64,000 nucleotides of DNA from Peribacillus glennii (GCF_003429105.1 NZ_QVTD01000003.1:744001-808000), one strand, 5' to 3'; numbered from the stretch's first letter, positions 42,875 through 52,290 are shown. The notes: generated by a model from the sequence alone, not told the origin. Program-made: numbers and translations.

Positions 42875-44896
42875 ATGAAATTGCCGGTGGTTTTGGCAGG
42901 CCCCTTCCTTCGCCGGACAGAGTCCGACCAGGTAAATATTTGGATTGCCTGCAGTGAAGAGTTTGAGATATCTGCTGAATTATTTCTGATAAATGCGGAT
43001 AACAGAGAGTACAGCTACAAACCTGTTTATATACACACTTTTGTAAAATCAGTTCCGCTCGGTGACAAGCTAATAGCCAATCTCATAAAATTAACGCCTG
43101 GCAGCGGTACATTTCCTTTGGACCGGCTGCTTGGCTATAATCTTCGTTTCACAAAAACCCGGGTCTCCTTTGATATGGGAAGCCTAGGTTTATTGACTCC
43201 GGGTGCCAAGGACTCCCTTGTATATGGACACCTGAAATATCCCTCATTTTATATTACCGAGAGAAAGGATTGCAGGCTGCTGTATGGCTCTTGCCGCAAG
43301 CTTCATGGAAAGGGTGATGATGCTCTTGCAGGTGCCGATTTGCTGCTTCAGGACCATTGCCTCAATTTGGAGGAAAGGCCGGAAGCTCTGTTTCTTATGG
43401 GAGACCAAATTTATGCGGATGATGTAGCAGGACCGGTTATGCCTTTTATCACGAAGTTTGGAGAAACCCTTACAGGCCGGAAAGAGAATTTGGTTAAGAT
43501 CGAACCGCGTCTTGGCAGGGACCCCTACAAAACAGCCCTTGATGGTATTTATGGAAGGCAGCGAATTGCATCTGATCTATGCAAGTTTTCTTCAAGAAAT
43601 TCATCGAACCATTTGCTTCGGTTCGGTGAGTATGCATCCATGTATTTGCTTGCTTTTAATCCAGATATTTGGAGGCTTGCTGAGAGAGAAGGCTTCCTGG
43701 CAAGTTTTGAAGAATGGATGAAAAGGAATCCCGTTCTCTCCTCCGGAAAGAATACGCATACCATAAAACGGGCCTATGATAAACAGCTTAAGGAATTAAG
43801 AAAGTTTGCAGCCTCATTGCCGCATGTCCGGAGAGTGATGGCAAATATTCCTTCCTATATGATATTTGATGACCATGACATCACCGATGATTGGAACATT
43901 ACCTCCCAATGGCGCCAGGATGTTTGGCATTCTCCTTTAGGGAGGCACGTAATCTCCAATGGGCTGACAGCCTACTGGGCTTTCCAGGGTTGGGGGAACC
44001 ATCCGGATTCATTCGATGATACTTTTACTGACATGATTTCTTCCCATTTAAGCTCTAAAAATGAAAAAAAGGAATCAAGGCTTAACTGGGAAACATCGAT
44101 GTGGAGCTTTGATCGCTGGACTTATACAGCGCCAACCTATCCGCCGGCAGTTTTTCTTGATACACGCACACAGCGCTCCTTTCCTGGAAAAGATCGTACA
44201 ATGAACCTTGAAGGGCCGCAGCTCATCAATGAACTTGGCTGGCTTCAGGCTAAATATGCACTGTTGGAATGTGGATGGAATGCAGGAGACCCTTTGATTG
44301 TTGTATCATCTGTTCCTTTCTATGGCATCGGCTTATTTGACTCAGCGATGAAAAAGGCAGCCTTTCCGCTTATGCTCGCACGAATTCCAGTACAGACAAC
44401 GTTTGATATGGATTCCTGGAAATACAACGGAAAAGGGTACGAGAGCTTCCACAAATGGATCATCGACATTGATCCCGCATACTGCTTGATTTTATCGGGA
44501 GATGCCCATTATGCCTACATGGCAACATCAGTTGCACTCTATCTGGACGGGGATAAAAAAACGCTCTATCAACTGACAAGCAGCCCGTTGAAAAACATAA
44601 CCTTGACAGGCATAACCAGCGAGCTGGTAAAGGCTGCATTACAAATCAACTTAAATAAAAACGGGGCAAGAAGATTCATCCGGGATAAAACCAAAACCTA
44701 TCATGTCGAGCTAGACCACGATTTCTCCCATGAAACCGTTGCAAAAGAGTTAATCGATTATCACACCCTCGAAGATGGATCCATCATGGAAACGGAAAAT
44801 AACCTGGGGTTTATTATGATTTCACCTGACAAAATGGAAGCCTCAATCGTTAAATTCAATAGGAAGACGATTGATTCCAGAAAGTTTACTAAATAG
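42875..44896 (+). CDS. PhoD-like metallophosphatase, cytoplasmic
   Basis: A 673-residue protein with an N-terminal beta domain (about residues 1-120) and a PhoD-like catalytic domain. Visible metal-site motifs are YGSCRKLHG, FLMGDQIYADD, MIFDDHDITDDWN and LSGDAHYAY. Classic Bacillus PhoD is exported by the Tat system; this one begins directly with mature-like sequence (MKLPVVLAGPFLRR) and has no twin-arginine signal peptide. It may act on phosphodiesters or nucleotides inside the cell. Relatives of this size in other Firmicutes are also uncharacterised. GGTGGTG precedes the ATG. It is a single-gene unit with a terminator behind. Confidence 0.85.
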   Translation: MKLPVVLAGPFLRRTESDQVNIWIACSEEFEISAELFLINADNREYSYKPVYIHTFVKSVPLGDKLIANLIKLTPGSGTFPLDRLLGYNLRFTKTRVSFDMGSLGLLTPGAKDSLVYGHLKYPSFYITERKDCRLLYGSCRKLHGKGDDALAGADLLLQDHCLNLEERPEALFLMGDQIYADDVAGPVMPFITKFGETLTGRKENLVKIEPRLGRDPYKTALDGIYGRQRIASDLCKFSSRNSSNHLLRFGEYASMYLLAFNPDIWRLAEREGFLASFEEWMKRNPVLSSGKNTHTIKRAYDKQLKELRKFAASLPHVRRVMANIPSYMIFDDHDITDDWNITSQWRQDVWHSPLGRHVISNGLTAYWAFQGWGNHPDSFDDTFTDMISSHLSSKNEKKESRLNWETSMWSFDRWTYTAPTYPPAVFLDTRTQRSFPGKDRTMNLEGPQLINELGWLQAKYALLECGWNAGDPLIVVSSVPFYGIGLFDSAMKKAAFPLMLARIPVQTTFDMDSWKYNGKGYESFHKWIIDIDPAYCLILSGDAHYAYMATSVALYLDGDKKTLYQLTSSPLKNITLTGITSELVKAALQINLNKNGARRFIRDKTKTYHVELDHDFSHETVAKELIDYHTLEDGSIMETENNLGFIMISPDKMEASIVKFNRKTIDSRKFTK

Positions 44897-44906
44897 ATAC
44901 AAAAAA

Positions 44907-44954
44907 GCACCCTATAGAGAGACCTTTTTTTAAAGTGTCTACTCTATAGGGTAC
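44907..44954 (+). terminator. Terminator after the PhoD-like gene
   Basis: ACCCTATAGAG (44909-44919) and CTCTATAGGGT (44942-44952) are perfect inverted copies with further pairing inside. The loop contains a T run. Confidence 0.6.
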
Positions 44955-45197
44955 ATATTAGTGCAACCGACTCTTTTTTCATATAACATGTATGAAAGAT
45001 ATTAGTGGCAAATTCCTCTGCTTTTCTATCACGCGTGATAATAAATAGTTAAATGGTAGATTTTCACCACAACTGCTTTATGTGACATCGAAGGCTGTAT
45101 GATTTGTTCTCTAAGCATGAAAATAGTGAATACTGCGGATACCATATAAAAGATAAGGAAGAAGGAATTCGAGAAAACATTAAAAAGATGCCAGGTA
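44955..45197. other. Intergenic region between convergent PhoD-like and phaC genes
   Basis: No gene is supported. It contains a perfect 14-base palindrome, TATCACGCGTGATA, at 45027-45040. A plus-strand frame of about 40 codons near 45070-45190 is open but has no start or ribosome site. Confidence 0.5.
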
Positions 45198-46253
45198 TTA
45201 GTTTCCTATTGGTGCCGATCTTTCAGGAAGCCATTCTGCAAGATAATCTGGAAAATGAGGGGTAATGTTTATTGTGGTATGGCCTCCCTTTAAAAGCCTG
45301 TACATTTTATCCTGGCTCGAAACTAGCTCCATCACTGGCTTGACCATCGTTTCAGGAATTAAAGCGTCATCTTTTCCCGCTACGACAAGCAAATTTGCTT
45401 TAATATTTGTTAATAACGCTTTTTTATTTTTTATCAAAAGATGGCCTTTAAGAAATTTATTGTCTCTAACCAAATCATTCAGCATTTGTTTCACCGCAGC
45501 GCCAGCAAAAGGGACATGGCCATTCGTCCACTTATTGAATCGGCGCCATTTTGCCACATACTCCCGGTCATCCGCTTTGGTTAGCAGTGAAAGATAACTG
45601 GAAAAATGTATTGGGGACAGAAGTAAACTTAGTCCCCGATTTACAAGGAAGCCGGGAACGGTTTGGATGACATCGAGTATCTCGTCAAAACTGGCATCAC
45701 CTTTGCGGAGAGCCTCGGCCCATTGGTCCATTTCCGGAGAATGGCTGAAATCAATCGGCGGAGTAGAAAGAATCAAATTTTTAATCGGTTCTTCAGCCAT
45801 GGAAGCGTACATTGCAGCAAGTGTACCTCCAAGACATACCCCGAATATAGTAATTTCTTTTGCGCCGGAATGTCGCAATGCCCTCCTTACTCCTGTTTGT
45901 ATATAATTAACAATATAGGTTTCCAGGCTGATATCCCCGTCTTCATAACCAGGCGGGCCGAAATCCAATAAATACACTTCAAAACCTTCGTTCACAAAAT
46001 GCTCGATCAAGCTGCTCCCTGGTCCAAGGTCAAGTATGACAGGCTGATTGATAAGGGAATAGACAAAAAAAACCGGGACTCCATATTTCTTTTCTTCTGG
46101 CGGATAATACCACAGTATCGCTTTATTCTTCTTCCATACCGGTTCTCTTCTGGTTACCCCCATTTTTGGCAATGGGTTTTTAAGAGCCTCAAACGCCAAC
46201 TGGAGTTTAGATACGGATGAACCTTCTTCATTGTCCTTTTTCCGTTTTTTCAT
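45198..46253 (-). CDS. phaC: Poly(3-hydroxyalkanoate) synthase catalytic subunit, class III/IV
   Basis: A 351-residue alpha/beta hydrolase-fold polymerase. The nucleophile is a cysteine in GVCLGG (Cys140), which replaces the serine of lipases and marks PHA synthases. The Asp (AGKDDALIPE) and His (KGGHTTINI) of the triad are present, as is the family FVYSLINQPVILDL start. It joins hydroxyacyl-CoA units into storage polyester on granules. The gene starts one base after the stop of the PhaR-like gene; the short size plus that partner indicate the Bacillus-type class IV enzyme. AAGGAATGG within the upstream gene serves as ribosome site. Confidence 0.9.
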   Translation of the reverse strand: MKKRKKDNEEGSSVSKLQLAFEALKNPLPKMGVTRREPVWKKNKAILWYYPPEEKKYGVPVFFVYSLINQPVILDLGPGSSLIEHFVNEGFEVYLLDFGPPGYEDGDISLETYIVNYIQTGVRRALRHSGAKEITIFGVCLGGTLAAMYASMAEEPIKNLILSTPPIDFSHSPEMDQWAEALRKGDASFDEILDVIQTVPGFLVNRGLSLLLSPIHFSSYLSLLTKADDREYVAKWRRFNKWTNGHVPFAGAAVKQMLNDLVRDNKFLKGHLLIKNKKALLTNIKANLLVVAGKDDALIPETMVKPVMELVSSQDKMYRLLKGGHTTINITPHFPDYLAEWLPERSAPIGN

Positions 46254-46254
46254 G

Positions 46255-46680
46255 TTATGATTCCATTCCTTGGCGCAAGGAGTTGAGTATTTTGTGCAAT
46301 CTTGCCCGTTTTTCAGCTTTTCTATCCCTTTTAATAGTAGCCGGGTTGGTATCACTGTAATCTTGTGATATATGGCCGGCTCTGAGCTGAGATAGCATCT
46401 CCTCTATTTGGTCGATTTTTTCCTCCAGCTGCACCTGCATTTTTGCCACATTTGCAACATCCCTCTTGGTTGGAAAGTTACCAAGGGCAGATAGAGTTTC
46501 CATTGAGTCTTGCAGCTGCTTAAAAATTTTGGCGGAAATTTGTGATTCCATGCTTGCCTGTTTGATGATGGTTCTTTTATTCAGCAAATCCTTGATTTTT
46601 CTATTCCATTCTCTTTCCATCTTAAACCCCATCTTTCTAAGAGATTCATAATAATCATCATGTTTTTTCATTGTTTCCAT
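46255..46680 (-). CDS. phaR: PHA synthase accessory subunit PhaR-like
   Basis: A 141-residue hydrophilic, helical protein. The segment NFPTKRDVANVAKMQVQLEE followed by KIDQIEEML matches the conserved core of class IV PhaR (NLPTKDDLANIASLVINLEDKVDELE). PhaR forms the active synthase with PhaC. The C-terminal extension is very basic (RDRKAEKRARLHK). AAAGGAT precedes ATG 46680. Position directly before phaC supports the call; the N-terminal half is divergent from the well-known PhaR proteins. Confidence 0.78.
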   Translation of the reverse strand: METMKKHDDYYESLRKMGFKMEREWNRKIKDLLNKRTIIKQASMESQISAKIFKQLQDSMETLSALGNFPTKRDVANVAKMQVQLEEKIDQIEEMLSQLRAGHISQDYSDTNPATIKRDRKAEKRARLHKILNSLRQGMES

Positions 46681-46787
46681 ATAAATGATCCTTTCTATTT
46701 TTTAATTTGAAACTATGCACAATACAAAAGCCAAACAAGGAATTGTTCTGCAGTTATGGTCGTATTAACCTAAGCAAATGAACGGAA

Positions 46788-47189
46788 TCACACCTTTATA
46801 AATAAACCATAATCGATAACAACCATTTGGTGGTCATGCGTAAACGCCACATTTCCCAGTCTTAGATCGACTGGAACAATCCTGTTCATCAAAAATTTCA
46901 TTGTCAAGTCACTCAGGCTCCGGACGTTTCTCATTCTCATGGGAACCTTACGGTCGATCTTCTGCATGACGACCCAACCTTCTCCTGCTTCCAATACCGG
47001 ACAGAGATACTGACGGATATTTAAATCGGAGTTGTGAAACAGTTCGAATTCTCGATAATTGCTTAACAACCCTATATCTGATAGGGCAATTTTCAACACA
47101 TACCCATTCGCGAGGTTATAGACAATCCTGTTGAAACCATGTCCGATCATTTCATAGGGTAGCGACAGCACACTTTGGGCCAATTTCAT
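46788..47189 (-). CDS. Protein-kinase-fold-like protein, N-terminus unclear
   Basis: From ATG 47189 the frame gives 133 residues with a nucleotide-binding-like strand (IGHGFNRIVYNLANGYVLKI, the Lys standing where the kinase VAIK lysine would be), a hinge (WVVMQKIDR), and a catalytic-loop-like VPVDLRLGNVAF followed by VVIDYG, resembling HxDLxxxN...DFG. This suggests a small or truncated kinase-like fold. The frame stays open about 45 codons upstream (LYLTSTEIKSIEEWISKIKE), with no ATG, GTG or TTG. A ribosome site AAAAGGAG at 47329-47336 lies beyond it. The true gene may be broken by a shift in the A-rich run near 47300-47312. Confidence 0.5.
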   Translation of the reverse strand: MKLAQSVLSLPYEMIGHGFNRIVYNLANGYVLKIALSDIGLLSNYREFELFHNSDLNIRQYLCPVLEAGEGWVVMQKIDRKVPMRMRNVRSLSDLTMKFLMNRIVPVDLRLGNVAFTHDHQMVVIDYGLFIKV

Positions 47190-47453
47190 TTTTTGCGTCG
47201 GGGTACGGAGGCGGTTTTCTTTTATTTTGGATATCCATTCTTCAATGGATTTGATCTCTGTGCTGGTTAAATATAGACTCTCGTTGGATTGGAAGTTCCC
47301 CTTTTTATTTTTGTATATTTGTATTCATCTCCTTTTCTAGCATTTCTTAAAGTGCGAGTTAAACACTGTAAACTGAAATTGGCATTTATTACGGTTTGCT
47401 TTAAAGGTGTTATTTTTCACTGTAATTTCTATACTGGTTTGTCTACTTTTTAG

Positions 47454-48821
47454 CTACTTAAGTTTTGTTCTTCTTTCTTTCACTATCATCCTTAGTCCAC
47501 TTCTGGGCCTGAGAGTGATTGAGGGATATGGGATTACTGGATGGTGGTCAGGAGGAAGTTTCACTTTGAAACGCCGCGTGATCGTGGCGAGGACAAGTAC
47601 TGCTTCCATAAGGGCAAAATGATTGCCGATACAAACCCTCGGCCCGCCTCCAAATGGAAAGTAAGCGAATGTGGGAATCGTTTTTACAAAGTTATTTTCG
47701 AAGCGTTCTGGACGAAAGGCTTCCGGGTCAGGAAAATATTCCTGCTTATGGTGCATTACATATTGAGACACCATAATTGTGTCGCCTTTTTTAAAATGAT
47801 ATCCTCCTATGACGACATCCTCATCTGCTTCCCGCCCTATTACAAACGCAGGGGGATAGATCCGCATGGATTCCCAGATAACATTCTGTGTGTATGGTAA
47901 ATTGATAAAGTCCCCTGGTACCGGATTACGGCTGCCAATCACGCTATCAATCTCGTCAAAGAGTTTCTTTTCAGCTTCAGGGTGCTGTGAAAGCAAGTAC
48001 AGAGTCCAGGACAGAGCATTGGCAGTGGTTTCGTGCCCAGCCAGAAAGATCGTCATAAGTTCATCCCTCACTTGCGTATCGGTCATCCCGATGCCATCCT
48101 CCTGATCGCGGGCTGCCATTAAAATTCCAAGCATGTCCTCATGAACAACACTTTCCTGTCTTCTATTTTCTATAAAGCGGTAAACTGCTGCATTGAGTTC
48201 ATCTATTGCCTTTTTCAATTCACGATTACTTTTTGTCGGAATCCATAATGGAAGATTTATGATTGTTCTCATCCGTTTTATTGCCATTCTCATTGCCGTT
48301 TCTATAGGCTCGCCAACGATACTGTATCCTTCCTTCAGGTCCATGCCGAACATCGTTTTTGATATAATGGCCAGTGTGATATCCATCATATCCTGTGTAA
48401 TGCTTCGCTCTTCCCCATCATTCCAATTGGACAAATGCTCAGCTGTAACCTCAATCATATCCTGGCCATAGTTGTTGATATGAGATCTTTTAAATGCAGG
48501 CTGGATGAGCCTTCTCTGCCGCATATGGGTATCTTTTTCACTGGTCAAGAGCCCTTCACCGAGTATAGGTTTGAGTGCATGGAAATCTTTGGATTTAACA
48601 AAGTATTTTTGTTTTGTCACAAGCACCTCCTTGATCATTTCAGGATCTGATATGAGGTACACATGCTTAAAAGGCCCAAAACGCATTTTTGCCACTTGTC
48701 CATAATTCGCAGCTTTTCTCAAAAAACCGAGCGGATCTTCCTGAAAATCCTTTAAATGTCCGGTAATCAATCTTCCATTTGGGACGGAAGGAATTTGGAT
48801 TCGGGTATTTATATCACTCAA
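47454..48821 (-). CDS. Cytochrome P450
   Basis: A 455-residue soluble P450. The I-helix oxygen-activation motif AGHETT lies at residues 261-266, the K-helix ExxR is ESMR at 317-320, and the heme loop FPFGGGPRVCIGNHFA carries the axial Cys397. It lacks a fused reductase, so it needs partner redox proteins, not found nearby. The motif style (FGGGPRVCIG) fits the bacterial CYP4/CYP102-like branch that often oxidises fatty acids. The start is TTG with AAGGGGGATGG upstream. It is the last gene of a row of minus-strand catabolic genes. Confidence 0.94.
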   Translation of the reverse strand: MSDINTRIQIPSVPNGRLITGHLKDFQEDPLGFLRKAANYGQVAKMRFGPFKHVYLISDPEMIKEVLVTKQKYFVKSKDFHALKPILGEGLLTSEKDTHMRQRRLIQPAFKRSHINNYGQDMIEVTAEHLSNWNDGEERSITQDMMDITLAIISKTMFGMDLKEGYSIVGEPIETAMRMAIKRMRTIINLPLWIPTKSNRELKKAIDELNAAVYRFIENRRQESVVHEDMLGILMAARDQEDGIGMTDTQVRDELMTIFLAGHETTANALSWTLYLLSQHPEAEKKLFDEIDSVIGSRNPVPGDFINLPYTQNVIWESMRIYPPAFVIGREADEDVVIGGYHFKKGDTIMVSQYVMHHKQEYFPDPEAFRPERFENNFVKTIPTFAYFPFGGGPRVCIGNHFALMEAVLVLATITRRFKVKLPPDHHPVIPYPSITLRPRSGLRMIVKERRTKLK

Positions 48822-48971
48822 ATGACCATCCCCCTTCTTTATATTTTTATTGTTTCCGGTTATGTTATGAACAAATAAGTAAACTGGCTTGTACTATAAT
48901 TTAAAAAAATAAAAAATTATTTAAGGAGGGGAAAGACCCGTTTACCTCGACTGCCTTTTTCTTTTCAAGAC

Positions 48972-48997
48972 AAAAAGACTGCCGCAGCAGTCTTTTT
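48972..48997 (-). terminator. Terminator after the FAD oxidase gene
   Basis: AAAAAGACTGC and GCAGTCTTTTT form an 11-pair hairpin with loop CGCA. It reads with a T run on both strands. Confidence 0.85.
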
Positions 48998-49040
48998 AAC
49001 AGGGATACACAAATCTAGTTGTTGGCAGTGAATTGTTTTA

Positions 49041-50426
49041 TTATAGATATTCTTCTACTTCATTTCTGATGAACACCTTTCCAGGATTCAGGATATTATC
49101 CGGGTCAAGGGTTGCTTTTATCGCTTTCATGATATGTAGAGAGCTCGCCTTTTCCTTTTCCAGGAACTTCATTTTGCCGATTCCAATCCCATGTTCCCCC
49201 GTGCAGGTCCCTCTGTGCTGTAAGGCATAATCGACAATCTCATTATTCATATTATGGAACCGTTCCATTTCCTCCAGGTCATTTGGATTCACCCCGAACA
49301 GCGCATGGAAATTCCCGTCCCCTACATGTCCCACAAGGGCTGCATCGATTCTATATTTTTCAATGACTTCCCTTGAATAGCTAATCGCTTTGGCAAGTTC
49401 AGATATTGGCACGCAAACATCGGTAGAAACCAGGAGTTGATTCGGCCGGATGCTTACCACGGCAATGGCTGCTGAATGGCGCGCATCCCAAAGCTGGGCC
49501 CTCTTTAATGAGTCGCGCTCATATTCAAATTCCAGGCATCCTGCTTCCTCCATCAACTGTTCAATGAATGTTATTCCGTTATCCACTTCTTCCTTGCTAC
49601 CGCTATATTCAAGGAATAGTGTCGGCCTCTCCTGATAGGATGTCCCTTTGTAATGGTTGACGGCCTCTATCGTTTTCGGATCAACGAGTTCAATTTTACC
49701 GATCCTCACTCCTGATTGGAGGACCATTTCGGCTGCTGAACCGGCGGCAACGACATCTGTAAAATAAGCCTTAGCCGCAATTGTCTCCTCCGGTATGCCT
49801 GATAGTTTAAGAGTAATTTCCGTGAATACGCCAAGGGTCCCCTCAGAACCTACGAAAAGCTCGGTAAGATTATATCCTGCTGAAGATTTAATCGTCTCTC
49901 CCCCCGTAGAAACAAGATCCCCATTTGCAAGGACAGCCCTTAGCCCAAGTACATTCCGTTTCATCGTGCCATATGCGACTGCACTTGTTCCGCTCGCGTT
50001 CGTTGCCGCCATGCCGCCAATTGTCGCATCGGCACCTGGATCGACAGGGAAAAACAACCCATGCTTTTTCAAATGCAGGTTCAATTGTTTTCTCGTGACT
50101 CCCGGCTGTACTTTCACTAAAAAATCCTCCGGATGGACGGACACGACCTTGTTCATTAAAGTGAAATCAAGGCTGATTCCCCCCTTTAAGGGGATGACGT
50201 GCCCTTCCAGACTGCTTCCTGCCCCGAATGGAACAATCGGGATTTTGTTGGCGGCAGCATATTTTACAACCTCAACCACTTCTTCTTCCGTGGTGGGAAA
50301 TACAACCACATCCGGGAGTTTGCCTGTATGGTAAGTCAATCCTTTACTGTGCTGCTCTAGAACCGTTTCATTTATGCTGACCCTTTCCCGGTCGTTGATG
50401 ATTTCTAACAACTCCTGATAAAGCAT
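49041..50426 (-). CDS. FAD-linked 2-hydroxyacid oxidase/dehydrogenase (GlcD or D-lactate type)
   Basis: A 461-residue flavoprotein of the FAD_binding_4 (PCMH) family. The FAD site shows VPFGAGSSLEG, VDPGADATIGGMAATNASG and AGYNLTELFVGSEGTLGVFTE; the C-terminal FAD-oxidase domain has LVGHVGDGNFHAL and GTCTGEHGIG. Members oxidise glycolate, D-lactate or other D-2-hydroxyacids. No iron-sulfur partner (GlcF-like) lies next to it. GGGAGTGG fixes ATG 50426 over the longer frame to 50474. Substrate is uncertain between glycolate and D-lactate. Confidence 0.92.
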   Translation of the reverse strand: MLYQELLEIINDRERVSINETVLEQHSKGLTYHTGKLPDVVVFPTTEEEVVEVVKYAAANKIPIVPFGAGSSLEGHVIPLKGGISLDFTLMNKVVSVHPEDFLVKVQPGVTRKQLNLHLKKHGLFFPVDPGADATIGGMAATNASGTSAVAYGTMKRNVLGLRAVLANGDLVSTGGETIKSSAGYNLTELFVGSEGTLGVFTEITLKLSGIPEETIAAKAYFTDVVAAGSAAEMVLQSGVRIGKIELVDPKTIEAVNHYKGTSYQERPTLFLEYSGSKEEVDNGITFIEQLMEEAGCLEFEYERDSLKRAQLWDARHSAAIAVVSIRPNQLLVSTDVCVPISELAKAISYSREVIEKYRIDAALVGHVGDGNFHALFGVNPNDLEEMERFHNMNNEIVDYALQHRGTCTGEHGIGIGKMKFLEKEKASSLHIMKAIKATLDPDNILNPGKVFIRNEVEEYL

Positions 50427-50629
50427 GCTTCCACTCCCTATACACCAAATTTTCAAATCTATTATTCCAACCATCTAATTATATATAATTTTCAGACATA
50501 TTTTCTATTACATTATTATCCTGGCCATTTTTTTCTTTACAACTTGCTAAATACGCTGGCTTTTTGGAGGAAAAGCAGAGGCACATTTGTAAGTTTCGGG
50601 TAGGAAAATATTAAACGGTCCTATCAAAG

Positions 50630-50654
50630 AAAAAAGGAGATGCCCTGCATCCCC
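50630..50654 (-). terminator. Terminator of the carboxyltransferase gene
   Basis: GGAGATGC and GCATCCCC (50636-50654) form a hairpin with one mismatch. On the minus strand TTTTTTC follows. Confidence 0.75.
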
Positions 50655-50670
50655 CATTAGAATGTTACGG

Positions 50671-52218
50671 TTAAATTCCCGTTGGCCAGCCTGCAAGACG
50701 CCGTTCACTTTTCTGCCGTTTCGAGCTTTGGATGATTTCAAGTGTTTCGCAAATGAATTTCCGCGTTTCCCTCGGATGGATGACATCATCAATCTGATGC
50801 TTCGCAGCCGCCCTATAGGGAGAACTATCAAACGACCAGGTTTGCAAAAGTTTTTGGCGCATTTCCTTGGGATCCTCAGCTCTTGAAATTTCACGGCCAA
50901 ACACAACATTTATGCCTACTTCCGGTCCCGTAAAATTAATTTCGGCAGTCGGCCATGCGACCACGATGTCAGCACCCATCCCAGGCCCGCACATATTTCC
51001 GTATGCCGCCCCAATGCTCTTGCGGATCACAATGGAAATCTTCGGAACAGTGGACTGGGCCAGCGCTTGGTTCCAGACCATGATTTTCGTAGGCATTTTG
51101 GCTTTTTCTGCCTCACTGCTGATCCGGAAGCCAGGTGTATCATGCAGAAAAATAAGCGGGATGTGATACGAGTCGCAAAGGCAGATAAATTCAGTCGCTT
51201 TCTGGCACTCCTGCGGCCCCGGCGCGCCAGCGTAGGAGTTTGGCTGATTGGCGATGATGCCAACCGCCTGACCATTCATATGAGCTAAAGAAGTAATTAA
51301 TGCTTTCCCGAATTTGGGCTGGTATTCAAACATTTGCCCGTCATCCACAATCACTTCCATTATTTTTTTCATATCATAAACCCGTTTGCTCTCTTGCGGC
51401 AAGATGGAAAGCACCTCATCCACCATTCTGTACGGATTATCCCCGGTCAGTCTTATTCCGGGACGTTCTTCTGCATTCTGGGGCATGTAATCGAAAAAGC
51501 GCTTCAACTGCTGGATGCATTCTTCTTCCGTAGCACCATCATGATCAATCTGGCCGGTATATCTATTATGGACATCTATACCCCCGAGTTCTTCGGCCGG
51601 CATTTTCTGCCCATTTGCCAATTCGAGCATTCGTGGACCGGCTATTGCCATGCATGTGCCGTGAAGCTGGGTAACGAAATCTGAAGAAACAGCCAACCAG
51701 GTCGGCCCGCCAAAGCTGTCGCCAAGAATAGCTGCCATTGTCGGCACCTGGCGCTGATGGGTAAGCATTTCTCTTGGGAACAGCATGTCGCTGATTCCAT
51801 CCGCTCCCATTCCGTCCGGCATTCTCAGTCCTCCTCCTTCATGCAGGAGAAACATCGGGAGGCCATTTTGAATCGCAAATTCATGGATTTTTTTTGATTT
51901 GCGGATATGCACATTTCCTTCAGTAGCCGCAAATACGGTTTTGTCGCCAGCCTGGACTACCGCTGGCCGCCCGCTCACCTTCGCTATCCCCGCGATCAAC
52001 CCGTCTCCATAGCTTTTATGCTCCACACCATTCACATCTGAAGTGTTGAGCATGCCAAACTCCCGGAACGTGTTTTTATCGACAAGCTTTTCGATCCTTT
52101 CCCTCGCTGTCAATAACCCTTTGCCATGCTGGATATTTATTTTATCTTGTCCGCCGCCAAGCAATGCTGCACTCTTTCTTTCTTCCAATTCATCCAATAA
52201 TATTCGGTTCTTCTCCAT
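50671..52218 (-). CDS. Acyl-CoA carboxylase carboxyltransferase subunit (propionyl/methylmalonyl type)
   Basis: A 515-residue carboxyltransferase with the usual two crotonase-like halves. The N-half has GLLTARERIEKL, then HEGGGLRM and VTQLHGTCMAIAGP. The C-half has QPNSYAGAPGPQECQKATEF, LHDTPGFRI and RKSIGAAYGNMCGPGMG. The enzyme class moves CO2 from biotin to acyl-CoA. A biotin carboxylase and a biotin carrier are normally encoded next to it, but none is in this window. AAAGGAGATG lies before the ATG. The acyl-CoA ligase upstream in the same direction could supply the substrate, although a terminator separates them. Confidence 0.93.
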   Translation of the reverse strand: MEKNRILLDELEERKSAALLGGGQDKINIQHGKGLLTARERIEKLVDKNTFREFGMLNTSDVNGVEHKSYGDGLIAGIAKVSGRPAVVQAGDKTVFAATEGNVHIRKSKKIHEFAIQNGLPMFLLHEGGGLRMPDGMGADGISDMLFPREMLTHQRQVPTMAAILGDSFGGPTWLAVSSDFVTQLHGTCMAIAGPRMLELANGQKMPAEELGGIDVHNRYTGQIDHDGATEEECIQQLKRFFDYMPQNAEERPGIRLTGDNPYRMVDEVLSILPQESKRVYDMKKIMEVIVDDGQMFEYQPKFGKALITSLAHMNGQAVGIIANQPNSYAGAPGPQECQKATEFICLCDSYHIPLIFLHDTPGFRISSEAEKAKMPTKIMVWNQALAQSTVPKISIVIRKSIGAAYGNMCGPGMGADIVVAWPTAEINFTGPEVGINVVFGREISRAEDPKEMRQKLLQTWSFDSSPYRAAAKHQIDDVIHPRETRKFICETLEIIQSSKRQKSERRLAGWPTGI

Positions 52219-52236
52219 TGTTGCATCTCCTTTTAA

Positions 52237-52269
52237 GAAAAATCACTCCCCGCAGTTCTGCGGGGAATG
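52237..52269 (-). terminator. Terminator between ligase and carboxyltransferase genes
   Basis: TCCCCGCAG and CTGCGGGGA form a strong hairpin with loop TT. On the minus strand GTGATTTTTC follows. Confidence 0.8.
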
Positions 52270-52290
52270 AACCTTTTGACTGTAGTTATG

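Noticed and set aside
45070..45190. Open plus-strand stretch beside phaC
   Set aside because: About 40 codons without start or ribosome site, continuing into the antisense of phaC.
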